From contig PMCK01000251.1 of NCBI GenBank assembly GCA_003154095.1, positions 1 to 37,139 of the forward strand: a DNA stretch of 37,139 nt, written 5' to 3'. This DNA is from Myxococcales bacterium (GTDB lineage: Bacteria > Myxococcota_A > Polyangia > Polyangiales > Polyangiaceae). This document shows positions 1 through 8,152 of the stretch, one piece after another. The position numbers and the translations under genes were made by a program. The notes beneath the pieces are model-generated. The model saw only the letters and a program-made list of their open reading frames with translations, searched no databases and was not told where the DNA came from. How positions within the stretch are numbered: position 1 is the stretch's first letter; every line of letters begins with the position of its first letter.

Positions 1-717
1 TCTAGCCAAAGTTTGCGGGGTGATGTGTGGCTCCGCATGGATCAATCACGCTCCGGTCTGATCGAATCACTTTGGACTTCTCCCAACCCGCGCTATGAAA
101 CGTACGTCGAGTGGGCGCTCGACGCGGGCATGTTCCTGTTCAAGCGGGGCAGTCATATTATCGCCAACACGGGGCAGACTTTCCGCAGTTTCATGCAAGA
201 CGGCTTCGAGGGTCACAAGGCCACCTTTGATGATTGGGTCCTGCACCTCAACACGCTTTTCCCCGAAATTCGGTTGAAAAAGACGATTGAGGTTCGCAGC
301 TGTGATGCGCAACCCATGGACACCTTGTTGGCCGTGCCGGCGCTTTGGACAGGGATTGGTTATGACGATACGGCGCTGGAGCTTGCGGATCGCCTGACCC
401 ATTCGCTGACGTATTACGAGGTGCAGAGTGCCCGGCCAGATCTCGTGCGCTCCGGGCTGCAGTCGACGCTTGCCGGGCATACGGTTCGCGAGTGGGCCGA
501 GGACATCTTGACAATAGCGAAAGATGGTCTACGTCGCAGGGCGCGCCATAACGCGACGGGTTCAGACGAGACTCGCTTCTTGCTGCCGTTGACCCGATTG
601 GTAGAATCCGGCCTTACTCCCGCAACGCGCCTGCGACGAAAGATCGAGCGTTCAGGGACATTCGACACCCAAAGTGTAATCGAAGCCACACGAATAATAC
701 CAGATTTTTACGCATAA
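1..717 (+). CDS. gshA: Glutamate-cysteine ligase, plant/proteobacterial type, C-terminal part
   Basis: This is the C-terminal ~238 residues of an ATP-dependent ligase that joins glutamate to cysteine, the first step of glutathione synthesis. The frame is already open at base 1, so the true start lies outside the window. Signature of the plant-like GCS2 family: a DVWLRMD-type segment near residue 8-14, a YVEWALDAGMFLFKRG-like stretch, then EVRSCDAQPMDTLLAVPALW, which matches the family's E-M-R-x-A-D-x-x-P..LPALW substrate-binding region. The Asp is conserved and the rest is diverged. The distal half is helical, as in the family. It is convergent with the DUF1345 gene, 50 bp away. EgtA-like ligases share this fold, so an ergothioneine or other gamma-glutamyl role cannot be excluded. 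Confidence 0.78.
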   Translation, partial: SSQSLRGDVWLRMDQSRSGLIESLWTSPNPRYETYVEWALDAGMFLFKRGSHIIANTGQTFRSFMQDGFEGHKATFDDWVLHLNTLFPEIRLKKTIEVRSCDAQPMDTLLAVPALWTGIGYDDTALELADRLTHSLTYYEVQSARPDLVRSGLQSTLAGHTVREWAEDILTIAKDGLRRRARHNATGSDETRFLLPLTRLVESGLTPATRLRRKIERSGTFDTQSVIEATRIIPDFYA

Positions 718-767
718 ACGGCCACGGCGCTGTCTGCGCGCTGGCGATCCCCGCACGGTCACATTCA

Positions 768-1457
768 TCATCCCAACATTCCGAAAAATAAATTCAGCGC
801 CATGCCTAAGATGATAGTGTTATACGCGAATGAAAGGATCGATTGCATCAAGGCGGTGCGCCGAATTACTTTGTTGGTGATAACGACATCGGAAACTTGA
901 AAGCACATTCCGACTGTAAATGCGAAATAGGCAAAGTCCATGGCGTCGGGAACTTCACCGCCCGGGAACTCGAGACCACCTTCCCCGGACCCGTCGTCAC
1001 GAAAATACAAGTGTGCGTAGCGCAAGGTGAACGATGCATTGGTGAGCAACCAAGCACAGACTACAGCCGTCAGACTCATGACGCAGGCATAGCTTGGATT
1101 TTCTGGCGCCAACGAATGTGCTCTTCGCAGCACGAAGGCGGCAGCGAATAGGCCTACGGCACTTCCCAATAACACGATGACCCATATCAAAGTGCGACCT
1201 GGGTCTTCCGCGGCCGCTCGCTTTCGAATGACATCCGCCCGTGTACCAAAGATAATAATGAAGTCGAAGAGCAGCATCGTAAGGACACCCGCATCGAAGG
1301 CGGAGAGGCTGCGCAACACCCAACCATACTCGCGGGCCACCGTGATGGCCCCTAAGAGCGTCGCAAGCCCCGCTATAATCAGGCGTCCGCGGGCCTGACG
1401 TGGGTCAAGAGTGTGGTAGGCGAATCCAGACTTTGGTGCAAGAATTGGTCGAGACAC
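768..1457 (-). CDS. DUF1345 family integral membrane protein
   Basis: A 229-residue inner-membrane protein with about six hydrophobic segments (near residues 26-46, 54-71, 90-111, 123-143, 173-190 and 203-226). The block YAHLYFRDDG...GLEFPGGEVPDAMDFAYFAFTVGM, followed by F-Q-V-S-D-V, is the hallmark of DUF1345. There the conserved acidic/Gly loop precedes a YFxFTxGMxxQ(T/V)SD helix reminiscent of ion-channel pore helices. Function is not established for the family. The start is a GTG without an obvious ribosome site. It stands alone, convergent with the glutamate-cysteine ligase and divergent from the pyruvate kinase-like gene (82 bp apart). Confidence 0.8.
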   Translation of the reverse strand: MSRPILAPKSGFAYHTLDPRQARGRLIIAGLATLLGAITVAREYGWVLRSLSAFDAGVLTMLLFDFIIIFGTRADVIRKRAAAEDPGRTLIWVIVLLGSAVGLFAAAFVLRRAHSLAPENPSYACVMSLTAVVCAWLLTNASFTLRYAHLYFRDDGSGEGGLEFPGGEVPDAMDFAYFAFTVGMCFQVSDVVITNKVIRRTALMQSILSFAYNTIILGMALNLFFGMLG

Positions 1458-1539
1458 GACCCGAGCATAACCCAGGGCCGAAGCTTGTCCCGACGCTGAC
1501 TTCCCTAATCCGCGAAACTGCTACCTTTCCCGTGCCGTA

Positions 1540-2547
1540 ATGCCAAAAATCCCCAACCCAGGTTCAACTGAACAGACGCAGGAGCCCTGGCTCGTGGGAA
1601 CTCTCGGACCCAGTTCTTCGGGCCAAGAGGCAGAGTTTGCCAAATGTGGAGTCACACATTTTCGAATTAATTCATCGCACCTTACCCTCGAGGGTCTAAG
1701 CGAATACATCGACAATGCCCAATCGCGGGCGCCGCAGATACCTATCATCATCGACTTGCAAGGCGCAAAAATGCGTCTCGGGGACTTCGAGCCGCGCAAC
1801 GTAGTAGCCGGACAACAGGTGTCTTTCGCGCTCGCCGAAACGGCGTCGACGGACAACATTCCCTTGCCGCACCCCGAGCCCTACGCCGTGCTGAAGGCCG
1901 ATGACGCCGTTAGCATTGATGACGGTCGCCTATTGGCGGTGGTAAGAGCCGTTCAAAGCCAGCGTATCGACGTATGCATGCAGAGCGAGGGCCAACTTCG
2001 CCCGCGCAAGGGGTTCAATCGTGCGGTCCACCCCGTGGCTCTGGACAATCTCACGCTTCGCGACACCGAGATTGTTAAGGTCGGATATGCCGCGGGGTGC
2101 CGTCGCTTTGCGCTTTCGTTCGTGGGCGACGGTCGTGAATGTGATTGGGTTAGGCGGCAAGTGGGCCCCGTCGAAGTGATAGCAAAAATCGAGCGGCAAG
2201 ATGCATTGGCGAACATCGAACGCATCGCGCAGGCTTCCGACACTTTGTGGATCTGTCGTGGTGACCTGGGTGCTCAATTGGGTCTGGCTGCACTGGGTCG
2301 AACCGTCGCGGCGATTTTCCCTAAGAGCTTTTCAATTCCGGTTTTGATGGCTGGTCAAGTTTTTGAACATCTCACCGAGCATCGGACCCCTACGCGTTCG
2401 GAGGCTTGTCATCTTTACGACTTATTGGCACGTGGCTATGCTGGTATCGTGTTGTCCGACGAGACTGCCATCGGATGTGATCCGCAAAACGCGCTGTGCG
2501 TGGCTCACGAATTAATCGACGCATTCGTGAGGGGGCGCGCGTTGTGA
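1540..2547 (+). CDS. Short, degenerate pyruvate kinase-like protein
   Basis: A 335-residue protein with the pyruvate kinase TIM-barrel order: TLGPSS (21-26), FRINSSH (41-47, cf. RLNFSHG), DLQGAKMR (72-79, cf. DTKGPEIR), IDDGRL (127-131), LTLRD (171-175), AKIERQDA (215-222, cf. AKIEN), CRGDLG (239-244), PTRSEA (284-289) and LSDETAIG (305-312, cf. LSGETAKG). The Arg/Asn/Ser phosphate ligands, the catalytic Lys216 and the metal ligands Glu218/Asp242 are kept. The catalytic Thr of the ATQ motif is replaced (MAGQ, Gly272) and the K of DTKGP is Gln. The C-terminal regulatory domain is absent: the protein is 335 residues against the usual ~470. It could be a minimal kinase, a related lyase or a non-catalytic paralogue. 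A membrane protein gene follows 10 bp downstream. Confidence 0.75.
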   Translation: MPKIPNPGSTEQTQEPWLVGTLGPSSSGQEAEFAKCGVTHFRINSSHLTLEGLSEYIDNAQSRAPQIPIIIDLQGAKMRLGDFEPRNVVAGQQVSFALAETASTDNIPLPHPEPYAVLKADDAVSIDDGRLLAVVRAVQSQRIDVCMQSEGQLRPRKGFNRAVHPVALDNLTLRDTEIVKVGYAAGCRRFALSFVGDGRECDWVRRQVGPVEVIAKIERQDALANIERIAQASDTLWICRGDLGAQLGLAALGRTVAAIFPKSFSIPVLMAGQVFEHLTEHRTPTRSEACHLYDLLARGYAGIVLSDETAIGCDPQNALCVAHELIDAFVRGRAL

Positions 2548-2557
2548 GGCCTATGAA

Positions 2558-3250
2558 ATGAGCTTCACCCGTCAGTTCCTAGTTCGCCTGTGCATGCTCA
2601 TATTCGTACTTGCGATTGCTTTGGCGATTGGGGCCTACCCTGGGGGCACCTGGTGGGACAGGGACCGTATCGGGCATTCATTTTGGCAAAACTTCTTGTG
2701 TGACTTACTGCATAACCCTGCGCTCAACCACTCACCCAACAGGTTTGGATCGCAAATGGCCACGTTGGGGATGCTGGTATTCGTCGTGGGACTCTGCGTT
2801 TTCTGGTCCATAGCGGGCCGGTTGTTTTGCTGTCTTCCCCGCCTGTCGAAACTCATAACAATTATAGGTGCGATTGGAACACCTCTGGTTGCCGCCGTAC
2901 CCCTACTACCGAGCAACCGATTCCCCAGGTTGCATACGGCCTCCGTAACATTAGGAGGTTTGCCGGCAATACTCGCGCTGGTCTCGATCTGTCTGGGATT
3001 CTACTTCGAGCCACACATTAGCCGAATGGTTCGTGCCGCAACTTCGGGTTTTGCCGTGTTAGTTCTCACTTGCCTCGGTCTTTATACTAGAGAAGCGGTG
3101 TTGGGTGGAGCGTCACTGCGCATTTTGCCCATCTTGGAGCGGATAGCGTCAATCGCGACGATCCTCTGGGTACTCACGTTGACCCGAACAGTCGAGCTGC
3201 GGAGGAAAAGGACGACTTCGACCAATTCATTCTTTAGTACTACGACCTGA
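2558..3250 (+). CDS. Multi-pass membrane protein, DUF998-like
   Basis: A 230-residue inner-membrane protein with about six hydrophobic helices (residues ~8-28, 68-88, 103-120, 128-148, 160-176 and 190-207). The segment HSFWQNFLCDLLHNP after the first helix resembles the S-x-x-x-N-F-x-S-D-L motif of DUF998/frag1-like membrane families, and an LHTASVTLGGLPA segment follows. No catalytic motif is visible. It starts 10 bp after the pyruvate kinase-like gene, with a GAGG ribosome site overlapping that gene's stop, so the two are probably co-transcribed. Family assignment is tentative; the membrane topology is clear. Confidence 0.7.
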   Translation: MSFTRQFLVRLCMLIFVLAIALAIGAYPGGTWWDRDRIGHSFWQNFLCDLLHNPALNHSPNRFGSQMATLGMLVFVVGLCVFWSIAGRLFCCLPRLSKLITIIGAIGTPLVAAVPLLPSNRFPRLHTASVTLGGLPAILALVSICLGFYFEPHISRMVRAATSGFAVLVLTCLGLYTREAVLGGASLRILPILERIASIATILWVLTLTRTVELRRKRTTSTNSFFSTTT

Positions 3251-3535
3251 AAGATTTTCCAACTCCCCGGGGACGAAGGAGAACCGCTCTGTACGGTCAT
3301 CACCGCGAACACTGCGCGCCTGAGCTAAAAGTGAGATGGCACTGCGCTCTCCATCTTCCTCGGCGCGCTGAAGGTACGCTATTGCCGTACCGAAGTCCGC
3401 GCCCGCCTGGCGATCTCGATTAGCTCGAAGTGAAGCTGCGCAACGTTCGAAAAGCAATGCAACTTCATTTCTCCAAGCGTCTTGGCCCATCGATGCAATG
3501 TAGCGGAAACTCGTCGAGCCTGCACGCGTCGCCAT
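3227..3535 (-). CDS. Hypothetical small protein (weak)
   Basis: A 102-residue reading frame filling the ~390-bp gap between two rightward genes, overlapping the end of the upstream membrane protein by 24 bp. The product is rich in Ala, Arg and Glu, with a likely helical middle (residues 18-75), and is not recognised. No clear ribosome site precedes the ATG. The frame may be fortuitous, but no plus-strand gene is visible in this gap. Confidence 0.3.
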   Translation of the reverse strand: MATRAGSTSFRYIASMGQDAWRNEVALLFERCAASLRANRDRQAGADFGTAIAYLQRAEEDGERSAISLLAQARSVRGDDRTERFSFVPGELENLSGRSTKE

Positions 3536-3643
3536 TACCCCAGACGTGCCATTTGTCTTGAGCGAAGCTGATTCTCACATGTTAGGCGCCCAGGTGCGCG
3601 TGGGCCACACCTCCCGGCCGCCGTTACGGCTGAGGGTGCAACC

Positions 3644-4711
3644 TTGGTTAGTTCCTATATTGACGGCTCGGCTTGCAGGGTGTTTGGACCGGCTGGTAAC
3701 GTCGACGACGTGCAGGCACTGGAGGCAGCCCTGGGCGCGGTATCCATTTTCGCCCAACTTCGCGCTGACGAAGTCGGTCGAATTGCGCGTCGCTTCGAGC
3801 TGATCGCTATTGCAAGTGGAGCCTCGCGGGAGTTTTTGGCCGAACCGGCACAGGCGCGACTCATCGTTGTCGTTTCGGGTGTTGTCGATGCGGTCATCGA
3901 CGACCCAGCGGGCGAAGTACATGTGCGAATGCGACCGGGCGATCGATGTGGTGACGCAATGCTACTCACCTGCAGTCTGTGGCGCGTTCACCTTAGGGCC
4001 AATACCGATTGCGAGATCGCGGCCATCAATCGCGCCGACTTCGATCGAGTACTTGCCGAATATCCCGCCGTCGCGTTGCCCTTGGCGGCAGAATTGGCAT
4101 CCGAGCTCCGAACGAGAAATGACCAAGTTCGACGGGTGGCAGAACTCCGCATAGCGGGACACGATATCACTCGAATCGAGAATGCAATCCGGCGACTGCG
4201 GCGAACATTGGCGCTGCGCAGTGCCAGCGTTAGGCGCCCTTCGACAGGGGGACTGTTCCGTCGCTTGGTAGTCGATCAAGGTGCGGAACCGCCCTTTTGG
4301 ATGCTGCTCGGATTCGTTGCGGGTCTGGCCGGCGCGCGCCTCGTTGTGTACTTGATCCTCAAGTACAAGTTGGAGAAGCAGTTCTTCGCCTTGGTGGCTG
4401 GCCAAGAGAAAAACCCCGTTCACATTCACCATTTCAACTATGGGCTCGTGCTCGTGGGACTTGCTGGCCTTCTTGCGCTGTCCCCTTACGGTCGGAGATC
4501 GCTTCGCGTCCTGTCTTTTCTATTTGGCCTGGGGTGTGGTTTGGTGTTCGATGAGTTTGCGCTGTTTTGGAACCTCAATCCCAACTACGCGCAAGGCTTG
4601 AGTCTGATATCAGCGGCGATAGCATTCATGGCGCTGATTCAGTTGGCGTATTTCCGCAGGTTCTGGATTGCTCTACTAGCGCGCGTCTCGCAAAGGATCC
4701 GAGGCGAATGA
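3644..4711 (+). CDS. Membrane protein with degenerate cyclic-nucleotide-binding domain
   Basis: A 355-residue protein read from TTG at 3644, preceded by GAGGG. Residues ~25-150 have the length and layout of a cNMP-binding (Crp-type) beta-roll. The phosphate-binding cassette reads GDRCGDAMLL...LWRV where active domains have FGE(x)AL...R(S/T)A, so the Glu and the Arg-Ser/Thr-Ala are gone and nucleotide binding is unlikely. A charged helical linker (to ~200) leads to about five membrane helices containing HIHHFNYG (~262-269) and FDEFALFWN (~301-309), a histidine/acidic pair that could bind metal. The stop overlaps the ATG of the next gene, which has the same architecture, so the two are probably translated together and may form a complex. 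Confidence 0.72.
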   Translation: MVSSYIDGSACRVFGPAGNVDDVQALEAALGAVSIFAQLRADEVGRIARRFELIAIASGASREFLAEPAQARLIVVVSGVVDAVIDDPAGEVHVRMRPGDRCGDAMLLTCSLWRVHLRANTDCEIAAINRADFDRVLAEYPAVALPLAAELASELRTRNDQVRRVAELRIAGHDITRIENAIRRLRRTLALRSASVRRPSTGGLFRRLVVDQGAEPPFWMLLGFVAGLAGARLVVYLILKYKLEKQFFALVAGQEKNPVHIHHFNYGLVLVGLAGLLALSPYGRRSLRVLSFLFGLGCGLVFDEFALFWNLNPNYAQGLSLISAAIAFMALIQLAYFRRFWIALLARVSQRIRGE

Positions 4712-5703
4712 AGCAGAGTGATAAGATCGCGGTCTTGCGCAGCGTGGGATTTCTGTCAGGCCTTGATGAAGTCTCGCTTGCCGAAGTGGCAGAGCGGGCG
4801 AAGGTTCAGCATTTTGTCACAGGTAAGCGCATCGTATCCGAATTGGAATTCGGAACCGAAATTTACGTAATTGCCAAGGGTCAAGCAGAGGTGTCAGTAC
4901 ATCCGCTATCCGGAGCGCGACAAGTGCTTGGAGTAATTGGGCCCGGCGCCACATTTGGCGAGATGGCATCGCTGACCGGTGAATTGCGTTCCGCAACCGT
5001 GCGCGCGGTTTCCAGTGTCGATGTGCTCGTGATAGCGGACCGTGATTTCGATCAGCTTCGGACCTTGCGGCCCGAGGTTGCCGTGTCACTGGTGCGAGTG
5101 TTGGCGAGTCGACTGGCCGAGGCGGAGCAGACGCTGAAGTCCCTGCTAACTGGCAATGGTGATATCCCGGTCGTAGTAGAACCTAGGACTACGCGCGGTG
5201 CATTCAGTTTGCTGTGGAGAGAGCTCGTCGTGAATCACGAGCGGGATCTTGCTTTTCTAACCTTATCGGCCTTCGTCCTCACCCTGGTTTTCGTCCGTCT
5301 TGCGGTCTATCTATCGTTCACTTTCGATTTCGCCCCTCGTGATGTGCTGCGTGTGGCGTACGTGTCTGGATTCGGTCTTGTGATCCTGAGCGCTTGTGTG
5401 GCATTGCTCACATTTCGTCCCAATTGGCGTCGCGCCGTAGCTCTAGCTTTCGGTGTTGGTGCGGCGCTCATCATCAATGAGCTCGGAGTCACGCTGGCAT
5501 TTGACATCTTTTTCAAGGACATAAATACTCCGGACCCGACGGTGCCATTCGACATTGAACGCCTGTACCGGCGCATGGAACCCATTCGCGCCATGGTCGT
5601 TGGCATTGTGGTGCTGGTGCAAGCGGTCTACCTGAAGTCGTTCTATGCTCGCGCCTGGTTCCTAGCGAGAATGCGGCTGCGCCGGGCTTTGCGCATGCCC
5701 TGA
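4708..5703 (+). CDS. Cyclic-nucleotide-binding membrane protein
   Basis: A 331-residue protein. I chose ATG 4708 because it overlaps the previous stop as ATGA and is preceded by GAGGCG; a longer frame from 4567 would overlap that gene by 145 bp. Residues ~10-130 form a cNMP-binding domain with an intact-looking phosphate cassette: FGEMASLTGELRSATV carries the Gly-Glu and the Arg-Ser-Ala that contact cyclic nucleotide phosphate. A helix follows (to ~145), then about four membrane segments (~178-200, 213-233, 243-262 and 295-315) with an IINE motif in the third. It resembles its upstream neighbour in overall plan, so the pair looks like an old tandem duplication in which only this copy keeps a binding site. 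The ligand and output are unknown. Confidence 0.75.
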   Translation: MKQSDKIAVLRSVGFLSGLDEVSLAEVAERAKVQHFVTGKRIVSELEFGTEIYVIAKGQAEVSVHPLSGARQVLGVIGPGATFGEMASLTGELRSATVRAVSSVDVLVIADRDFDQLRTLRPEVAVSLVRVLASRLAEAEQTLKSLLTGNGDIPVVVEPRTTRGAFSLLWRELVVNHERDLAFLTLSAFVLTLVFVRLAVYLSFTFDFAPRDVLRVAYVSGFGLVILSACVALLTFRPNWRRAVALAFGVGAALIINELGVTLAFDIFFKDINTPDPTVPFDIERLYRRMEPIRAMVVGIVVLVQAVYLKSFYARAWFLARMRLRRALRMP

Positions 5704-5782
5704 GCTGGCGCATGTGCCTTGGCCGGGCGGTGTGCTATATCTGGCGGGAGCCGGCTTTTCGCCGCGGGAAGTACTTGGACTT

Positions 5783-6829
5783 ATGCGAAGTGTGCAGACT
5801 AGTGTGTTGGCATATTTGGTATTGCTCAGCGGCTGCGGCGCTAGCACGGGTTTGCCGCTTGGTACGTCAGAAGGTTCAGGCGCCGACGGGAATTATCCTT
5901 CAGAAGTGGGTGGCTCGGCGTTTGGAGGCGCCCATGGTGAAGTCGGAGGCGATGCGACGGGTGGCACGGGCGGCACGTATGACGTTAAGTACCCGACCGG
6001 CGGTTACTCGTACGCCGCGGGCGGTACACGTCCCATCTACGCCACCAGTACCGGCGGTTCTAGGGCGACGGGAGGCGCCAAAGCGTACCCGCTCGGCGGA
6101 GCCAATTCGAACACGGGCGGTTCTTATCTTTACACGGGCGGCGTCAAGGGGAGTGGTGGTACCAGTTACTACTATCCCACCTACACGGGCGGCACCCAGT
6201 CGACCGGTGGTGCAAAAGCGTACACGGGTGGCGCAAGTTACAATCCCACGGGCGGCGCAAAGTCGACTGGTGGCACGTATGGTACGGGTGGCTCGACGCC
6301 GATGGGTTCAATGAAAATTGCCACCGATGGCTGGGCGTCCGTCCCTGCCGGCATTTATACACTGCACGGATACATTTTCTCATTTGCTGGAGGCTCCTCG
6401 TCATCGATTACACTTACGTACGGGCTTACCTCCTTTTGCGCCATGGGTAATGTGGCAGCTAATCCCACTTATATTTCATATGCGGGAGCAGGCTTTAGCG
6501 TAAATCAGCCATCATCGTCAACCGGCGGTCCAGCGGATTTACTGGCAATCAATGCCAAGGTAATGACCGTATCGTTCACCAATCCGGGGAACTCGCCACT
6601 GCGAATACAAATGAACGATCCCGCCAACGACAACTGGTGTTACGACATTTCAAACGCGACAAGCCCAGTTACAATTCCATTGACTCTTTTCAACACTCAT
6701 TGTTGGGACGGTTCTGGAAACTCTTTCACGCCAGGTACACCAATTACTTCGATTCAATTGGTCGTCCCGGGCGATTCGATAGTGAACCGATCTTACAGTT
6801 TTTGTTTACTGGGCATCACTTTTCAGTAA
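5783..6829 (+). CDS. Surface lipoprotein with Thr-Gly-Gly-rich linker
   Basis: A 348-residue predicted lipoprotein. ATG 5783 is preferred over upstream in-frame starts because it gives a proper signal: MRSVQTSVLAYLVLLSGC, with lipobox LSGC and Cys18 as lipidation site. Residues ~30-175 are a low-complexity linker dominated by TGG, GGT and GGA units with Tyr and Ser, typical of myxobacterial surface proteins. The C-terminal half is a compact domain with several Cys, containing DNWCYDIS, HCWDGSGNSF, TPITSIQLVVPG and a final LLGITFQ strand. This resembles beta-sandwich carbohydrate-binding-like modules found in such lipoproteins (inferred from pattern, not a search). Most likely it is anchored outside the cell, with the linker spanning to a sugar-binding head. 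The remnant at 29583-29756 looks like the same module. Confidence 0.75.
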   Translation: MRSVQTSVLAYLVLLSGCGASTGLPLGTSEGSGADGNYPSEVGGSAFGGAHGEVGGDATGGTGGTYDVKYPTGGYSYAAGGTRPIYATSTGGSRATGGAKAYPLGGANSNTGGSYLYTGGVKGSGGTSYYYPTYTGGTQSTGGAKAYTGGASYNPTGGAKSTGGTYGTGGSTPMGSMKIATDGWASVPAGIYTLHGYIFSFAGGSSSSITLTYGLTSFCAMGNVAANPTYISYAGAGFSVNQPSSSTGGPADLLAINAKVMTVSFTNPGNSPLRIQMNDPANDNWCYDISNATSPVTIPLTLFNTHCWDGSGNSFTPGTPITSIQLVVPGDSIVNRSYSFCLLGITFQ

Positions 6830-6876
6830 AAGTAGAGTCGTGGCGCCAAAGCCTCAAAGGACTTGGGCGTCACACC

Positions 6877-7302
6877 TCAATCATCCGAAGTCGCGCGACG
6901 CGCTTGCTTCTTTTCCGCAATGTGCCGTTTGTCGCGCATTCTGGAGGCGCGTGCCGCAGCTGATGGCTTCGTTTTGCGCCGCTTGCGCGGCACGACGAGC
7001 GCGCGTTGAATAGTTTCGGCCAACAACGACCGTGCCTGTTCCAGGTTTTGTTTCTGTGTGCGAGCTGTCTGGCAAGTGATAACAATTCTGCCCTCGGCGT
7101 CGAGACTGCCCCGGGCTAGACGACGCAGGCGCACTTTGACCGAGTCATCGAGCGCTTCAGATTCGTTCAACTCGAATCGCAGTTCCACTTTGGTTGAAAC
7201 CTTGTTGACGTTTTGCCCGCCGGGGCCAGAAGCGCGCACGGCCCGCCACCGCAGTTCGCTGGCTGGAATGCTGAGGCTTGATGTGACCAGGAGGGCTTGC
7301 AC
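6877..7302 (-). CDS. arfB: Alternative ribosome-rescue factor ArfB (YaeJ-type peptidyl-tRNA hydrolase)
   Basis: A 141-residue release-factor-like protein that frees stalled ribosomes lacking a stop codon. The catalytic GGQ is at residues 28-30 within RASGPGGQNVNKVSTKVELRF, the standard context for this family. The length is nearly that of E. coli ArfB (140), and the C-terminus (residues ~105-141) is the expected Arg/Lys-rich tail that enters the empty mRNA channel. It stands alone on the minus strand, convergent with the lipoprotein gene. Confidence 0.93.
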   Translation of the reverse strand: MQALLVTSSLSIPASELRWRAVRASGPGGQNVNKVSTKVELRFELNESEALDDSVKVRLRRLARGSLDAEGRIVITCQTARTQKQNLEQARSLLAETIQRALVVPRKRRKTKPSAAARASRMRDKRHIAEKKQARRATSDD

Positions 7303-7525
7303 GGCGCCACACAGGCTAGCGTATCTGACGCTAAAGCACCAACACGGGCCGCCTGCGACGCTCGCTTCAGGGCACGCTCGACGGTTCCGGTGGGTCGGAG
7401 CGTAGCCGATACTTCACAATTCTTAACACGATTGGCAGGCCTACCTTCACAGGTGCGCCTCAGATTCATTAGGACGACGCGCCGCATCGAAGGCTGGCGC
7501 GCTTGCAAAGAAAGGGAACGCGACA

Positions 7526-7945
7526 ATGTCACATATCATATTCGGGTCGGTGTTATTGCTTCTGGCCGGCGTATTTGCGGTCAAGCACCACCACTTCTCC
7601 AAGCACCGGCGACTGCGCAGATTGTTCGGAGCTCTCGATGCAACCCCGGCTCAAGAGCGCGCGCTTCGGGATCTTGTGCATTCCGCCCGCGATCAGCTCC
7701 AGCAACTGCATCTCGATGGTCGGGCTTTGCGCCAAGAGATTGGCGAAGTAGTTCGAGCAGAGAAATTCGACGAGGTTCGTTTCGTGGGAGCGGAGGCCAA
7801 AATTGGCGAGAAGTTTCGTCAGGCAACCGGCATCTTCCGCGGTACGCTCGAACAAATGCACGAAATCCTCGACGTGCGGCAGCGTGCCAAGCTCGCCGAC
7901 TGGCTAACGTCCGGCCATCACTGCTATAGGTATTCTCACTGGTGA
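7526..7945 (+). CDS. Spy/CpxP-like periplasmic metal or stress sensor
   Basis: A 139-residue protein with an N-terminal membrane segment (residues 3-19), a His-rich patch (KHHHFSKH) and a helical domain containing two LTxxQ-like motifs: ATPAQERAL (~39-47) and LDVRQRAKL (~118-126). This is the fold of Spy, CpxP and ZraP, which bind misfolded proteins or metals in the periplasm and tune a partner histidine kinase. It heads a cluster with a small exported protein, an OmpR-type regulator and a sensor kinase, exactly the context expected. A ribosome site (AAAGGGAA) precedes the ATG. The anchor appears uncleaved. Ends in a His/Cys/Tyr-containing tail (GHHCYRYSHW) that might bind metal. Confidence 0.75.
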   Translation: MSHIIFGSVLLLLAGVFAVKHHHFSKHRRLRRLFGALDATPAQERALRDLVHSARDQLQQLHLDGRALRQEIGEVVRAEKFDEVRFVGAEAKIGEKFRQATGIFRGTLEQMHEILDVRQRAKLADWLTSGHHCYRYSHW

Positions 7946-7958
7946 AGGAGCCCCAACC

Positions 7959-8144
7959 ATGCGTCACCCGATCCTAGTACTACTATTGACCATTTCCGGT
8001 CTGTTCAGCATTGCCGTCGGAGTGCACCACCTCAGGGGGCCCCACTCCGACAGGCAGGCCTTCGAACGACATGTCGCCGAGCTCTGCGTTCAGGCGGCGG
8101 AGCGCACTTGTGCGCGAAATTGCAACAATAACCCCGCGAAGTAA
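7959..8144 (+). CDS. Small exported protein in the Spy/two-component cluster
   Basis: A 61-residue protein starting 13 bp after the Spy-like gene, with an AAGGAG ribosome site just after that gene's stop (7944-7949). Residues 4-22 are a signal or anchor helix. The rest is short, with two His near the membrane and three Cys in the last third (CVQAAERTCARNC). No family recognised. Its position suggests a periplasmic accessory to the sensor system; the Cys and His may bind metal. Confidence 0.6.
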   Translation: MRHPILVLLLTISGLFSIAVGVHHLRGPHSDRQAFERHVAELCVQAAERTCARNCNNNPAK

Positions 8145-8152
8145 TTTCAACA

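Noticed and set aside
5712-6314. 200-codon frame across the lipoprotein linker
   Set aside because: It is the shifted frame of a Gly/Thr-rich repeat. The real frame has a lipobox and a folded C-terminal domain.
7297-7929. 210-codon plus-strand frame overlapping the Spy-like gene
   Set aside because: The composition is arginine-rich antisense or out-of-frame noise, and the Spy-like frame has a ribosome site and recognisable motifs.
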